A stretch of 64,000 bases of DNA, taken from contig CANQPX010000003.1 of NCBI GenBank assembly GCA_947625915.1, positions 1-64,000 on the forward strand, in the 5' to 3' direction. This document shows, one piece after another, positions 28,859 to 39,952 of the stretch (the stretch's first letter is position 1; every line of letters begins with the position of its first letter). The notes below the pieces were generated by a model. That model had not been told where the DNA came from, searched no databases, and was given only the letters and a program-made list of their open reading frames with translations. Both the position numbers and the translations under genes were made by a program. The stretch comes from an uncultured Clostridia bacterium. GTDB taxonomy: Bacteria > Bacillota > Clostridia > Oscillospirales > Ruminococcaceae.

Positions 28859-30157
28859 TCAGAACAATTTCAAACAGTGCCTGTCAAACATTTCCTGTAA
28901 AGCAATAAGTATGCCCATTCTTCCCGCAGCAAAGGTCAAGCCGCCCTGAACGTAGGCTGCAAAAGGTTCCCGAAGCGGCGCGTCCGCCGAAAGTTCTATT
29001 GACGAACCCGTGCTGAACGTTCCCGCTGCCATGATGACCTGTGAATCGTAACCCGGCATATCCCACGGCTCGGGAAGAACATAGCTGTCTATGGGCGAAC
29101 CTTTCTGCACGCCCTGACAGAAAGCAATAAGGCTCTCCTTGTCCTTCATAAGCACGGCGGTAATGATATCTCCGCGTTTTTCGTCCTTTTCGGGATAACA
29201 TTTAAAGTGACAAAGCGACATTATCTCTTCTGTAAAAACTGCCGTTTTAAGCGCATTCGCCACAACTTCCGGCGCAAAAAATATCCCCTGATACATGGAC
29301 TTGTTCTGGTTCAGAGAACAGCCGACTTCCTTGCCCATTCCCACGCAGGTAAGGCGATATGCGCACTGTTCGACAAGTTTTTTGCTTCCCGCGATATAAC
29401 CGCCCGTTTCGGCGATCCCCGCGCCGGGATTTTTTATAAGCGAACCCACTATCAGATCCGCTCCCGCCTGTAAAGGCTCTTTGCTTTCTACGAATTCTCC
29501 GTAACAGTTGTCCACAATAACGTAAATATCGGGATTTGCGCCCTTAGCCGCCTTCACAAGTTCGGCAATTCCGTCAACAGTGAGCGCGGGACGGAGAGAA
29601 TATCCCCTTGAACGCTGTATGTAAGCCACTTTAGCGTCCTTTGCCTTGTTGAATATCTCCGCAAGGTCGGGTTTTCCGTCAGGGAGAAGTTCCACCTGAT
29701 CGTAAGAAACTCCGAAATCCGCAAGGGAACCGTTACCCTTGCCTCTTATGCCGATAACTTCTTCAAGTGTATCATATGGCGAACCTGTCAAGCTTACAAG
29801 CTTGTCACCGTTCCTCAGCACGCCGAAAAGCGCACAAGTCAGTGCATGAGTTCCCGAAACAAAATTATGCCGCACAAGCGCGTCCTCGCCGCCGAATATC
29901 TGAGCGTAAACCGCGTCAAGAGTGTCACGTCCCACGTCTCCGTAGCCGTAACCCGCAGTTCCCGTCATACAAGCTGCGCTGACCTTGTTGTCGATGAAAG
30001 CTTTCAAAACCTTTTCACCGTTGATACGAGCCGTTTTTTCTATTTCGGCAAACCTTTCGGAACAGTTCTTTTCCGCCTGTTCCGCAACATTAAGTATTCT
30101 TTCGTCTATCTCAAAGCCTTTATCAACAACAGGCTTCGGATCAAAAATTTCCGCCAT
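28859..30157 (-). CDS. Methionine gamma-lyase family / aluminium-resistance-like PLP protein
   Basis: 432 aa; 'GTAGYGYGDVGRDTLDAVYAQIFGGEDALVRHNFVSGTHAL', 'VIVDNCYGEFVE'. Confidence 0.9.
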   Translation of the reverse strand: MAEIFDPKPVVDKGFEIDERILNVAEQAEKNCSERFAEIEKTARINGEKVLKAFIDNKVSAACMTGTAGYGYGDVGRDTLDAVYAQIFGGEDALVRHNFVSGTHALTCALFGVLRNGDKLVSLTGSPYDTLEEVIGIRGKGNGSLADFGVSYDQVELLPDGKPDLAEIFNKAKDAKVAYIQRSRGYSLRPALTVDGIAELVKAAKGANPDIYVIVDNCYGEFVESKEPLQAGADLIVGSLIKNPGAGIAETGGYIAGSKKLVEQCAYRLTCVGMGKEVGCSLNQNKSMYQGIFFAPEVVANALKTAVFTEEIMSLCHFKCYPEKDEKRGDIITAVLMKDKESLIAFCQGVQKGSPIDSYVLPEPWDMPGYDSQVIMAAGTFSTGSSIELSADAPLREPFAAYVQGGLTFAAGRMGILIALQEMFDRHCLKLF

Positions 30158-30894
30158 TAAAAATCACCTTTCCATTCATACAATATATCTTCTCCCACAG
30201 GAACAAAACCTATTGACTCGTAAAATGTTTTCCTGTGTTCAAGAGCATACAGATACATACTCTTTTTTTCTTTTTCAAACTTTTCCGCAAGGCAGCGCAG
30301 AACACGCCTTGCGCAGCCCTTTCCTCTGTCTTTTTCGGCAGTTGCTATTCCCGAAACGAACACAAAACCGTCTATATCGAAACATTTTGTCACTGTTGTA
30401 CTGTTCCAAAGGTACAGTTCGGCAACTCCATGCCTTATCCTATGAGAAATATCCACATACCATTCATCGAATTTCCCGAAATTCTCAAAGCCTTCTTTAA
30501 GTATAGCGTAACATTCCTCAAAATTACAGTTTGAAACGATATCGCTTATGGAAATATCCGTTTCTCCCGTTTTTGCCATAAAAAGCGTCCTGTTCCGCCG
30601 CTCGTAATCATCGGGTAACTGTAAAGTATAATTGCTTGACATTTCTGCGGTGATCGGTCTTGACATATGAACAAGAATAAGGATATCCTCCGGATCGCAG
30701 TTCCCGTCAATTACCATCGAGGAATTGTATATGTGTACCGTTCCCGAATATCCCTCGCCTTCACAGGCATAGAATTTACAGAAATCGTGACCCGTTCCGT
30801 ATGCAATATATGCCGCCAGTATCTTTTTACCGTAATAGCTTTTGGTGAGCCTTTCGGGAACGCCTTCATAAATTCGTTTTATCAAAGCTGACAC
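30157..30894 (-). CDS. GNAT family N-acetyltransferase
   Basis: 'VSGIATAEKDRGKGCARRVLRCLAEKFEKEKKSMYLYALEHRKTFYESIGF'. Confidence 0.82.
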   Translation of the reverse strand: MSALIKRIYEGVPERLTKSYYGKKILAAYIAYGTGHDFCKFYACEGEGYSGTVHIYNSSMVIDGNCDPEDILILVHMSRPITAEMSSNYTLQLPDDYERRNRTLFMAKTGETDISISDIVSNCNFEECYAILKEGFENFGKFDEWYVDISHRIRHGVAELYLWNSTTVTKCFDIDGFVFVSGIATAEKDRGKGCARRVLRCLAEKFEKEKKSMYLYALEHRKTFYESIGFVPVGEDILYEWKGDF

Positions 30895-31904
30895 ATCTTT
30901 TCCAGCATTGCCGCCGCAAGCTTTTCACAGTCTTTCAGATCGGAAAGCCTTGCGGCGCAGACGGGAGAATGGAGATATCTGCAAGGCGCCGATATCGCGA
31001 TAGTCCGAACGCCGCCCTTTGAAATGTGTATCGCGCCGCTGTCGTTGCCGCCCGCGACCATGGTCTTGGTCTGCCGACCTATGCCCTTTTCCGAAGCGAT
31101 CTCAGCGGAAAGCCTGTACAATTCCTTATCATAGATAGTTGAACGGTCCATATAGGAAACTACCGCGCCTTTTCCCAGTTCGCAGCAGCGTTTTTCGCCT
31201 TCCGCAAGAGGGATATCCGCCGCAGTCGTTGATTCCAGAACTATTGCAAGATCGGGATCAACGGTAAATGCCGCCGTTCGCGAGCCCCGCAAACCAACTT
31301 CCTCCTGTACCACAAATGTGAACGTGCAGTCATAGGGAAGTTCCGACCGGATCATTTCTATCATTGCCGCGCAGCCGAAGCGGTCGTCAATGGCTTTTCC
31401 GCTGACAAAACCGTTCTCCGTTATTTCAAATCCCGACTTGAAATACACTCTGTCGCCGAGTTGAACGTATTTCTCCGCTTCCGCCTTGTCTGCCGCTCCG
31501 ATATCCGCATATATCGTGCTGAACTTCGGAGCTGTTTTCTTTTCCTCATCGGTCATATTGTGAACGGCTTTCGAACCAATAACGCCGCAAAGTCCGCTTT
31601 CGCCCACCACAACAGGTCTGCCTATAGCAACGCGGGGATCTATCCCGCCCACAGCGGAAAGCGTCAGCGTTCCGTCGGCTTTTACGGAAGTTACGATCAT
31701 TCCCACTTCGTCCATATGTGCTGAGATCATAACTTTATTTTTCGCTCTGTCTGCGCCTTTCTTTTCGGCAATAATATTTCCCAGCGGGTCAACTTTGTAC
31801 TCGCAGAAGTCTTTTATCTTTGAAATTATATACTCACGTACTTTGTCCTCATCGCCGGAAGTTCCGTTTATAAGGCAAAGTTCTTTCAGAAGTTCCTTAT
31901 CCAT
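30882..31904 (-). CDS. M42 family metallopeptidase (glutamyl aminopeptidase/endoglucanase-like)
   Basis: 'LCLINGTSGDEDKVREYI', 'MISAHMDEVGMIVTSV', 'VVQEEVGLRGSRTA'. Confidence 0.92.
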   Translation of the reverse strand: MDKELLKELCLINGTSGDEDKVREYIISKIKDFCEYKVDPLGNIIAEKKGADRAKNKVMISAHMDEVGMIVTSVKADGTLTLSAVGGIDPRVAIGRPVVVGESGLCGVIGSKAVHNMTDEEKKTAPKFSTIYADIGAADKAEAEKYVQLGDRVYFKSGFEITENGFVSGKAIDDRFGCAAMIEMIRSELPYDCTFTFVVQEEVGLRGSRTAAFTVDPDLAIVLESTTAADIPLAEGEKRCCELGKGAVVSYMDRSTIYDKELYRLSAEIASEKGIGRQTKTMVAGGNDSGAIHISKGGVRTIAISAPCRYLHSPVCAARLSDLKDCEKLAAAMLEKMCQL

Positions 31905-32914
31905 TACTTTACCTCCTCAAGATATGCTGCAATGAGACGAGCGGTATTTTCCACATCGGAAACAGAAATAACTTCCGCCGGAGTATGCATATACTTTAAT
32001 GGAACGGACAAAGTGACCGCCTTTGCGCCGCCTTTGTTCACCGAGAACCTGTCCGCGTTAGTTCCTGTACTTCCGTTCATGACTTCGATCTGATAAGGGA
32101 GTTCATTCCTTTCCGCAATTTCTTTGAATTGCTTGGAAAGTTCCCTGTCAAGAGAAGGCGCAAAGCCTATCATACAGCCTTTGCCCATTTTTCCGCATTT
32201 CAGCTCCGAATCGTCCGAAGTAAGAGCAAAGCTTACGTCCACCGCAAGTGCAATATCCGGCTCGATATCGAACGCGGCAATTTTTGCGCCCCTTTCCCCC
32301 ACTTCTTCCTGCGTGGATAACAGCACGGTGACCTCACACTGTAAAGTTTTCTCCTTTACAATATCCATCGCTCTCAGGACAGCTGCCACGCCGCACCTGT
32401 CATCAAGGGAAGTTCCGCTTATGCGGTCGCCTAAAAGTTTTTCACAGTGCGGAGTGAAAACTATCTTATCTCCAAGGGAAATGACCTGCTCAGCCTGTTC
32501 CTTTGACATTCCCACATCTATGCATATATCCGACATTTCGGGAACTTTGCTCTCGTCGGTTTCCAGATGGGGCGGAACAGAGCATATCACGCCGTTTACG
32601 GGAACTTTTCCCATCACGATCACCTGCTGCGCCGCAAGTATGCGCCTGTCGATGCCGCCGCAGTTTGAAACTTTCAGAAATCCTTCCTCTGTGATATGCG
32701 TCACAACAAGTCCTATCTGGTCGATATGGGCGTCAATGAGAACATGGGGCTTTTTGCCCTTTGCACCAAAATGACCTATAACATTTCCGTTTTTGATATA
32801 ACAGTCGTCCGTATACTCTTTAAGCATCGAAATGGCAAGTTCAGCCGCTTCCGATTCGTCCCCCGAAACTCCCTTTGCAAGGCAAAGAGACATTATGGTT
32901 TTTTCAAGATCCAT
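31904..32914 (-). CDS. M42 family metallopeptidase, second tandem copy
   Basis: 'LCLAKGVSGDESEAAELAI', 'LIDAHIDQIGLVVTHI', 'STQEEVGERGAKIAAF'. Confidence 0.92.
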   Translation of the reverse strand: MDLEKTIMSLCLAKGVSGDESEAAELAISMLKEYTDDCYIKNGNVIGHFGAKGKKPHVLIDAHIDQIGLVVTHITEEGFLKVSNCGGIDRRILAAQQVIVMGKVPVNGVICSVPPHLETDESKVPEMSDICIDVGMSKEQAEQVISLGDKIVFTPHCEKLLGDRISGTSLDDRCGVAAVLRAMDIVKEKTLQCEVTVLLSTQEEVGERGAKIAAFDIEPDIALAVDVSFALTSDDSELKCGKMGKGCMIGFAPSLDRELSKQFKEIAERNELPYQIEVMNGSTGTNADRFSVNKGGAKAVTLSVPLKYMHTPAEVISVSDVENTARLIAAYLEEVK

Positions 32915-32927
32915 GATAACTCCTTCT

Positions 32928-34361
32928 TTATTCAAGAGCGTTTACGATGCTTTTGTAGTGTTTTCCGCGCTCTTCAAAATTTTTATACATATCAAAACTT
33001 GCGCTTGCAGGTGAAAGTGAAACAACATCTCCTGTTTCCGCGGACATTCTTGCCGCTTTTACGGCTTCTTCCATTGTCTGTACACGGATAATGCGGCAGC
33101 TGTCCATATCGTAGCCCGGGTAATTTTTTACCGCTTCTTCTATCTTATCCGCCGTTTCACCCAACAGCACAAGAGTTTTCACATATTTGTTTATCGGTTC
33201 CGCAAGCTGACCGTAGTCGAGTTTTTTATCCGAACCGCCCGCAATAACTATTATCTTCCTTCCGAAAGAGTTCAGTCCCGCGATAACGCTAATCGGGCTC
33301 GTTGCAATGCTGTCGTTGTAATATTTTACCCCGTCCAGTTCACGGACGAACTCTATCCTGTGTTCAACGCCGCCGAACTCCCTTGCCGTTTCCGCAATTG
33401 CCGAAGTAGGTACTTCTCCGTAAAGCATCGCTATCGCCGCAAGGTAATTCTCAACATTATGCATACCGGGAATGCGTATCTCGTCTTTATTTACTATCCG
33501 TTCCGTAACTCTGTCCTCATAATAGCAAAGCCAGCCGTCTCCGTCAAGGAACGCTCCCCTGTCGGGCTTTTTCCTGCGGCTGAACCAATTGAGTTTGCCG
33601 CGTACAAGGCTTTTCAGCATTACGGTATCGTCGTTGTCGGCGTTTAAAACTGTTTTCGAGAACGCGTTCTGGTGAGAAATTATATTTGTTTTTGCGTCTA
33701 TATACTCCTGCATGGAACTGTGAACGTTCAGATGATCGGGATAAATGTTCGTTATCAGCGCATGATCGGGCGATCTTCTCATGCTTATGAGCTGAAAGCT
33801 TGAAAGTTCCACAACGGCAATATCGTCCTCGCCGATCTCCTCCACTATCGGGAGCAGCGCTCTGCCGATATTTCCGCCTTTATGTACCTTTTTGCCGCTC
33901 CTTGAAAGTATCTCGGAAATTATCGTAGTAGTTGTGGTCTTGCCGTCCGTTCCGGTTATTGCATAAATTTTGCAGGGGCAAAGCTCGAAGAAAACTTCCA
34001 TTTCGGAAGTAACAACTTTACCTGCTTCTCTTGCGGCTTTAAGTTCGGGAATGTTGTAATACACGCCGGGGGCGCGGAATATAACATCGCATCCGCAGGC
34101 AGTTTCGAGGTAATCATCTCCGAGAGCAAGTTTTGCTCCTGCTGCTTTGAATTCCTCTGCGATCTCCCCAACGTCCTCGCGGGATCTTCTGTCGCAGACT
34201 GTAACGTCCATTCTTTTTTTCAGGAACATTCTTACGGTATCGTTATTTGTAACGCCGAGTCCTATGAAGGCAATACTTTTGCCTTTCATATCCTCAAAAA
34301 ATTTTTCGGCTTTTGTTTTTTCCATGACCGTACTCATCTCCAAACCAATATTTGCATACAT
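32928..34361 (-). CDS. murD: UDP-N-acetylmuramoyl-L-alanine--D-glutamate ligase
   Basis: 'YAITGTDGKTTTTTIISEIL', 'ALITNIYPDHLNVHSSMQEYIDAK', 'GGVEHRIEFVRELDGVKYYNDSIATSP'. Confidence 0.96.
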   Translation of the reverse strand: MYANIGLEMSTVMEKTKAEKFFEDMKGKSIAFIGLGVTNNDTVRMFLKKRMDVTVCDRRSREDVGEIAEEFKAAGAKLALGDDYLETACGCDVIFRAPGVYYNIPELKAAREAGKVVTSEMEVFFELCPCKIYAITGTDGKTTTTTIISEILSRSGKKVHKGGNIGRALLPIVEEIGEDDIAVVELSSFQLISMRRSPDHALITNIYPDHLNVHSSMQEYIDAKTNIISHQNAFSKTVLNADNDDTVMLKSLVRGKLNWFSRRKKPDRGAFLDGDGWLCYYEDRVTERIVNKDEIRIPGMHNVENYLAAIAMLYGEVPTSAIAETAREFGGVEHRIEFVRELDGVKYYNDSIATSPISVIAGLNSFGRKIIVIAGGSDKKLDYGQLAEPINKYVKTLVLLGETADKIEEAVKNYPGYDMDSCRIIRVQTMEEAVKAARMSAETGDVVSLSPASASFDMYKNFEERGKHYKSIVNALE

Positions 34362-34446
34362 ATCTTATTATATCCAATTCCTTTAAAAATAGCAACAGAT
34401 TACACAGAATGTTAAGTTATTTTCATAAAATATCACTAAGAAACAG

Positions 34447-35979
34447 GTGAAAAACTTGAAATTTTTTATGAACCGCATAGCAAAAGACACCGCAAAACTG
34501 ACTATTGTGTCGTTTTTTTTGCAAGGTCTTGGTCTTTTGATGAACATTATCATTTCCAACAAGTTAGGAACGGCTTCCGTCGGCATAATGACGCTTATTT
34601 TCTCGCTTTTCAGCTTTATAATGGTACTGGCGAACGGAAATATCTTCATTTCCACCAGCAGGTTCGTTTCCGAAGAGATAGGCTCGGGCAACGGAAATGT
34701 CCGCAGGATAATGCGGCTCTCATTGTCATTTTCCCTTGTGCTGTCGATGACATTTGCAGTTATTTCCATATTCCTTGCCCGCATCATATCCGAAAAAGCG
34801 GGCGGCGCGCCGGAACTTGCCGTTTCTGTAAGGATCATCGCGCTTTCTCTTACGCCTGCCGCTTTAGGCTCATGCATAAGAGGATATTTTAACGGCATAC
34901 GTGACGTAAAAGTTCCATGTAACGGCGATATCATCGAATTTGCCGCAAAATGGACGTCTCTTATGGCGGGAACGCTTTTCCTGCTTGACAAAGGTCTGAG
35001 CGTTTACATAATGATAGCCTCGTCCATTCTCATAGGCGAGGCTGTAAGCGGCATATACTATGCGGTAAAATATTCGGCGGAATACAAGCGTTTCACCGCC
35101 TTGCCCGAAATTTCGCCAAGGATAACGAAAATTTCCTCTTATCTGAAACTTTCCCTTCCCATAGCGGCAAGCGGATATGTGCAGATGATAATGTCCACCG
35201 CAAACGAAGCGTTAGTTCCCATCATGCTCCTTGAACACGATCCTTCCGCCGAACGCGCAATGAGCGAATACGGTATGTTCGAGGCAATGATAATCCCCGC
35301 CGTATTCTATCCCGCCGTTATACTGACAAGTTTGTCAAACATCATGATCCCCGAGATCGCCCGTGCAAATTCCGCCGCAAACACCGTCCGCGTGAAAAGT
35401 CTCATCGGGAAAATTTTCGACCGTTCTTTCTGCTATTCCTTTTTCATATCGGGAATGCTGCTTACGGCGGGAAAGAACATCGGCAATATCCTCTGCCCTT
35501 CCGACAGTCTTGTGGGCGAAACTCTTGTAAAGATGTTCCCGGTAGTGCCGTTCATCTATCTTGAAATAGTTCTGGAAGGCATAATAAAGGGGCTCGGCAA
35601 GCAGAACTTTTCCACCCTTAACAGTCTGTGCGAATACATTATAAGGATAGTGTGCGTTGTGGTGTTTGTAAAGCTTTTCGGCTTTACGGGAGTGCTTATT
35701 TCATATTACGCAAGCAATATTTACAGCAACATAGTCCGTATAGTCTTTGTATGCAGGACATCCGGCGTTCCATTCAACATCACGGGATATCTTATCAAGC
35801 CGTTCGTGCTGTGTTTTTTCTGCTGTCAGCTCGCATCTGCGGCAGTAAAATTCATTGATTTCTCATCGGTATTTTTTGAAACGCTGATCTACCTTTGTAT
35901 TGCCGCGATAATTTTTGTTATAATGTATGAACTTGACAAAAAGCTTTTTGTTCGCCGAAAAGTTCCCTCTGCGGGATAG
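34447..35979 (+). CDS. MOP-superfamily flippase, SpoVB/polysaccharide-export-like
   Basis: 510 aa polytopic; 'NKLGTASVGIMTLIFSLFSFIMVLANGNIFISTSRFVSEEIGSGN'. Confidence 0.85.
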   Translation: MKNLKFFMNRIAKDTAKLTIVSFFLQGLGLLMNIIISNKLGTASVGIMTLIFSLFSFIMVLANGNIFISTSRFVSEEIGSGNGNVRRIMRLSLSFSLVLSMTFAVISIFLARIISEKAGGAPELAVSVRIIALSLTPAALGSCIRGYFNGIRDVKVPCNGDIIEFAAKWTSLMAGTLFLLDKGLSVYIMIASSILIGEAVSGIYYAVKYSAEYKRFTALPEISPRITKISSYLKLSLPIAASGYVQMIMSTANEALVPIMLLEHDPSAERAMSEYGMFEAMIIPAVFYPAVILTSLSNIMIPEIARANSAANTVRVKSLIGKIFDRSFCYSFFISGMLLTAGKNIGNILCPSDSLVGETLVKMFPVVPFIYLEIVLEGIIKGLGKQNFSTLNSLCEYIIRIVCVVVFVKLFGFTGVLISYYASNIYSNIVRIVFVCRTSGVPFNITGYLIKPFVLCFFCCQLASAAVKFIDFSSVFFETLIYLCIAAIIFVIMYELDKKLFVRRKVPSAG

Positions 35980-35986
35980 AACGGAC

Positions 35987-38359
35987 TCACAGCTTTGTCA
36001 TCTTCGCGAAATTCGCCATTATCTTTTTTGTTCCCACATCGTCAAATGCAACTTCAAGCATAGCGTCGTTGCTCATTTTCTTTACCGATATAACGGTACC
36101 GTCGCCGAAAACATTGTGCCTTACCCTGTCTCCCACCGAATGATCGGCACTTGCGGAACGTTTTTCGGCTTCGGCTTTGCGTCCTGCTATTTCACTGCGC
36201 AGATTTAGTTTCGGTGACGGCGAATAAGAAACGTCACTCATCTGCTCGCGGACTTTCACCGTTCCGTCAGATCTTTCAACATACTCCGCGGGTATCTCTC
36301 TTGCAAATCTTGAAACAAGGTTCCTGTTGAGACTGCCGAAAAGCATTCTTTGCACGGCATGGGTTATGTAAAGCCTTTCTTTTGCGCGTGTTATCGCAAC
36401 ATACGCAAGACGGCGCTCCTCCTCCATATCCTCCAAGGAATCCATGCTCCTTATCCCCGGGAAGATACCTTCCTCGGCACCTGCGATAAACACCGTTCCG
36501 AACTCAAGACCCTTTGCGCTGTGTATAGTCATCATAGATACCGCGTTATCGGTTTCGTCAAGTCTGTCGATATCGGTGTAAAGGCTTATTTCCTCCAGAA
36601 ATCCCGAAAGAGACGCTTCTTCACCGTTTGCTTCTGTATACTGGTTCATGGTCGTTTTAAGTTCGCTGATATTTTCGAGCCTGCCAATGCCTTCATCTCC
36701 GAGGGCTTTCATTGCGTCGGCGTAACCTGTTTTATCCAGTATCTCGTCCAGAAGGTCTTCAAGACTGTTGTTCTCGGAAAATTCCGTCAGTTCAATGAAC
36801 ATATCCGCAGTTTTTCGGAGCAGCGAAGCTTTTTTCGACAACACCGGGTAATCGCCGCTGTTTTTCATAACTTCTACAGGCGACATATCAAGGTCTAAAG
36901 CGATCTGTTCTATCATTGCAGCGGTAGACTCGCCTATGCTGCGTTTAGGTTCGTTTATTATCCTGCGGAACCTGAGCATATCGCGGGGATTGTTAAGAAC
37001 GGAAAGATATGCTGTCATATCCTTTATTTCCTTTCTGTCATAGAAACGCAGCCCGCCTATGACTCTGTAAGGTATGCCCATATTCGTGAACGCTCTTTCA
37101 AGGCTGTTGGACTGGGCGTTCATTCTGTACAAAACAGCATGATCCTTATATTCTTTGCCGTTTTTCACATCGTCGAGGATAACGTTCGCTATGAAAAGCG
37201 ATTCTGCCATTTCGTCCGATGCCTTATATTGAAAGATCTTATCTCCTCTGCCGGAAGCGGTCCAGAGGTTTTTTTCTTTTCTCGCGGTATTGTTTGATAT
37301 CACCGAATTTGCCGCATCAAGTATATTTTGTGTTGAGCGGTAATTTTGTTCCAGTTTTATCACCGAAGCATTTTCAAATCTGTCCTCAAAATTAAGGATA
37401 TTTTCAATAGTTGCGCCGCGGAATTTATATATCGACTGATCGTCGTCGCCAACAACGCAGATATTTTTATGCTTTTCCGAAAGCATTGATACAAGCTTGA
37501 ACTGGGCAACGTTCGTATCTTGATATTCGTCCACCATTATATATTTGTACAAATTTCTGTAATGATCGAGAACATCGGGTTCACGTTCAAAAAGTTCCAC
37601 GGTAAGGCGGATAATATCGTCAAAATCGAGGGCATTTGCTTCTTTGAGCTTACGCTGATAAAGCTTATAGAGTTTTGCGATACCTGTTTTGCGGTAATCG
37701 CCGATCGCTTCCGCTTCAAATTTATCGGGATCTATGAGTTTATCCTTTGCGGAAGATATCGCCGAAAGGACAGATCTCGGCGGAAAAGACTTATCGGAAA
37801 TATCCAGCGGGTCATAGCATGATTTTATAAGTCTTTGGCTGTCATCACTGTCATAGATCGTAAAGTTCGGAGCATAACCGTCAATATGCTGTATCTCGCG
37901 GCGAAGTATCCTGACGCAAGCCGAATGGAAAGTTGCGGCGCAGATATCATCGGCTTCTCTCCCGAGCATCGCTTGAAGTCTTTCTTTAAGTTCGCCTGCG
38001 GCTTTATTTGTGAAAGTTATGGCAAGAATGTTCCACGGTCTTACTTTCCCCGAAGAAACTATATCCGCAAGGCGTGATACGGCGGCATCGTCCCTGCAGC
38101 CGTCATAATTTTCCAGAAAAGCGATATCCTCCTCTGATATCCCCGCGGGAACAAAGTCATCGTGATAAGCGTTCCCGAATTTCACCATATTGGCGATCCT
38201 GTTCACCAGAACGGAAGTTTTTCCGCTTCCCGCGCCTGCGAGGACGAGCAGCGGACCGTTCACCTTAAAAACGGCTTCTTTCTGTTTATTGTTCAGTTTT
38301 TCAAAATATTTTTCAAGAGCCTTTTTTTTGGCGCTGATATAAATGTTATTATCTGTCAT
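35987..38359 (-). CDS. UvrD/PcrA-type ATP-dependent DNA helicase
   Basis: 'LNNKQKEAVFKVNGPLLVLAGAGSGKTSVLVNRIA', 'VDEYQDTNVAQF', 'VGDDDQSIYKFRGA', 'MTIHSAKGLEFGTVFIAG'. Confidence 0.96.
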   Translation of the reverse strand: MTDNNIYISAKKKALEKYFEKLNNKQKEAVFKVNGPLLVLAGAGSGKTSVLVNRIANMVKFGNAYHDDFVPAGISEEDIAFLENYDGCRDDAAVSRLADIVSSGKVRPWNILAITFTNKAAGELKERLQAMLGREADDICAATFHSACVRILRREIQHIDGYAPNFTIYDSDDSQRLIKSCYDPLDISDKSFPPRSVLSAISSAKDKLIDPDKFEAEAIGDYRKTGIAKLYKLYQRKLKEANALDFDDIIRLTVELFEREPDVLDHYRNLYKYIMVDEYQDTNVAQFKLVSMLSEKHKNICVVGDDDQSIYKFRGATIENILNFEDRFENASVIKLEQNYRSTQNILDAANSVISNNTARKEKNLWTASGRGDKIFQYKASDEMAESLFIANVILDDVKNGKEYKDHAVLYRMNAQSNSLERAFTNMGIPYRVIGGLRFYDRKEIKDMTAYLSVLNNPRDMLRFRRIINEPKRSIGESTAAMIEQIALDLDMSPVEVMKNSGDYPVLSKKASLLRKTADMFIELTEFSENNSLEDLLDEILDKTGYADAMKALGDEGIGRLENISELKTTMNQYTEANGEEASLSGFLEEISLYTDIDRLDETDNAVSMMTIHSAKGLEFGTVFIAGAEEGIFPGIRSMDSLEDMEEERRLAYVAITRAKERLYITHAVQRMLFGSLNRNLVSRFAREIPAEYVERSDGTVKVREQMSDVSYSPSPKLNLRSEIAGRKAEAEKRSASADHSVGDRVRHNVFGDGTVISVKKMSNDAMLEVAFDDVGTKKIMANFAKMTKL

Positions 38360-38591
38360 AAAGACCTCCCGGATCGTTATTTTATCAAACAAAACAATTA
38401 TACCATATTTTTGCGGTCATTAAAAGCAGGATTTTTATTTTTTACATTTTTATAATATTTCGGAACTGAATATTGTTCGCGGAATTGTCAATATTATACA
38501 TGAGAAAATTTTCCTTTTTATGTAATTTATATACTGCATGATATTAAATTTAAGCATAATTTGTTAAAAATATAAAAAAGTCCTTTACTTA

Positions 38592-39917
38592 ATGGAAAAA
38601 AAGGTGTATAATATGGTAAGTATGTTCATGAAGGGTCGTAGTGGCATGAAAGTTGATTTCAATAAAAAATATGATACCATTGCAGTATACTGCGTACTGA
38701 CATTCGCGGTCTGCCTGCTGTTGGTCATCATATTTGTAAAATTTTCCACAGTTTCGGGCTGCATAAAAGAATTTTTCCGAGTGATCGCACCTGTGATCTG
38801 GGGCATAGTGATCGCTTACATCTGTAACCCGATAATGAAATTCATCGAAACCAAACTGAAAAAACTTATCGACAGAAAAAAACCTCACCAAAAGCTTACA
38901 AGAGGTCTCAGCGTTGCTTTGAGCATGGCTCTGCTGACGGCTGTAGTCGCCGCGCTCGTTGCCATGATAATAAACCAGATAACTTCAAGCGTAGTGGAAA
39001 TATTCTCAAGCATACCGGAATACCGCCGCCAGATCGAAAGCCTTATAACAAAATTCCTCGGCGATTACCCGAACGTTGTATCAGCTATCGAGACCCAACT
39101 TGATAACATTTATCCCAAGCTGATAGATTATGCCAACAATATCATTCCCAAATTAGGAGATCTGTCATTAAAACTGAAAGACAGCGCAATGAGCGTTATC
39201 GTAGCGATAAAGGATTTCATAATCGGCTATATCGTTGCTATATACCTGCTTTTCAGCAAGGAGACATTTGTTGCACAAGCAAGAAAAGTCACATTTGCCA
39301 TCTTCCCGCGGAGAGCAAGCAAAAATATACTTCTCATCTGCTCAAAAGCAAACAAAACCCTTTCGGGATTTCTTTCGGGGAAATTGCTCGACTCATTTAT
39401 AATCGGTCTTATCTGCTTTATCGTAATGACGATCATGCAAATGGATTTCGTTGCACTGATAAGCGTTATCATCGGCGTAACGAACATAATACCGTTTTTC
39501 GGACCGTTTTTCGGAGCAGTACCGAGCGCGCTGCTGCTTTTAATGGCAGCTCCCAAACAGGTTATACCTTTTATAATTTTCGTCATCATACTTCAGCAGT
39601 TTGACGGAAATATCCTCGGACCTAAGATAATAGGCGATTCAACGGGACTTACACCGTTCTGGGTAATGTTTGCGATATTCGTAGGCGGAGGATTGTTCGG
39701 CTTTGCGGGAATGTTGTTGGGAGTACCGGTATTTGCGGTAATATATGCATTGTTCAGTGAATTCATAGCATATCTTCTCAAAAAGAAAAAGCTTTCCCAC
39801 CGCACAAAGGATTACACGGACGATATGGACGTCAGCGATCCTCCTTCAGCCGACCCGCCTAAGCAGCAGACGGAAAAAGAAGTCAGCCAAGACGCGGGAA
39901 CGGCGGGGCAAACTTAA
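38592..39917 (+). CDS. AI-2E family transporter
   Basis: 'ISVIIGVTNIIPFFGPFFGAVPSALLLLM', 'LGPKIIGDSTGLTPFWVMFAIFVGGGLFGFAGMLLGVP'. True start may be an internal Met (~38646). Confidence 0.9.
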   Translation: MEKKVYNMVSMFMKGRSGMKVDFNKKYDTIAVYCVLTFAVCLLLVIIFVKFSTVSGCIKEFFRVIAPVIWGIVIAYICNPIMKFIETKLKKLIDRKKPHQKLTRGLSVALSMALLTAVVAALVAMIINQITSSVVEIFSSIPEYRRQIESLITKFLGDYPNVVSAIETQLDNIYPKLIDYANNIIPKLGDLSLKLKDSAMSVIVAIKDFIIGYIVAIYLLFSKETFVAQARKVTFAIFPRRASKNILLICSKANKTLSGFLSGKLLDSFIIGLICFIVMTIMQMDFVALISVIIGVTNIIPFFGPFFGAVPSALLLLMAAPKQVIPFIIFVIILQQFDGNILGPKIIGDSTGLTPFWVMFAIFVGGGLFGFAGMLLGVPVFAVIYALFSEFIAYLLKKKKLSHRTKDYTDDMDVSDPPSADPPKQQTEKEVSQDAGTAGQT

Positions 39918-39928
39918 TAACGCAGGAA

Positions 39929-39950
39929 GAGACAGGCGAAAGCCTGTCTC
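39929..39950. terminator. Hairpin after AI-2E gene, left flank of repeat copy 2
   Basis: GAGACAGGC-GAAA-GCCTGTCTC. Confidence 0.7.
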
Positions 39951-39952
39951 CT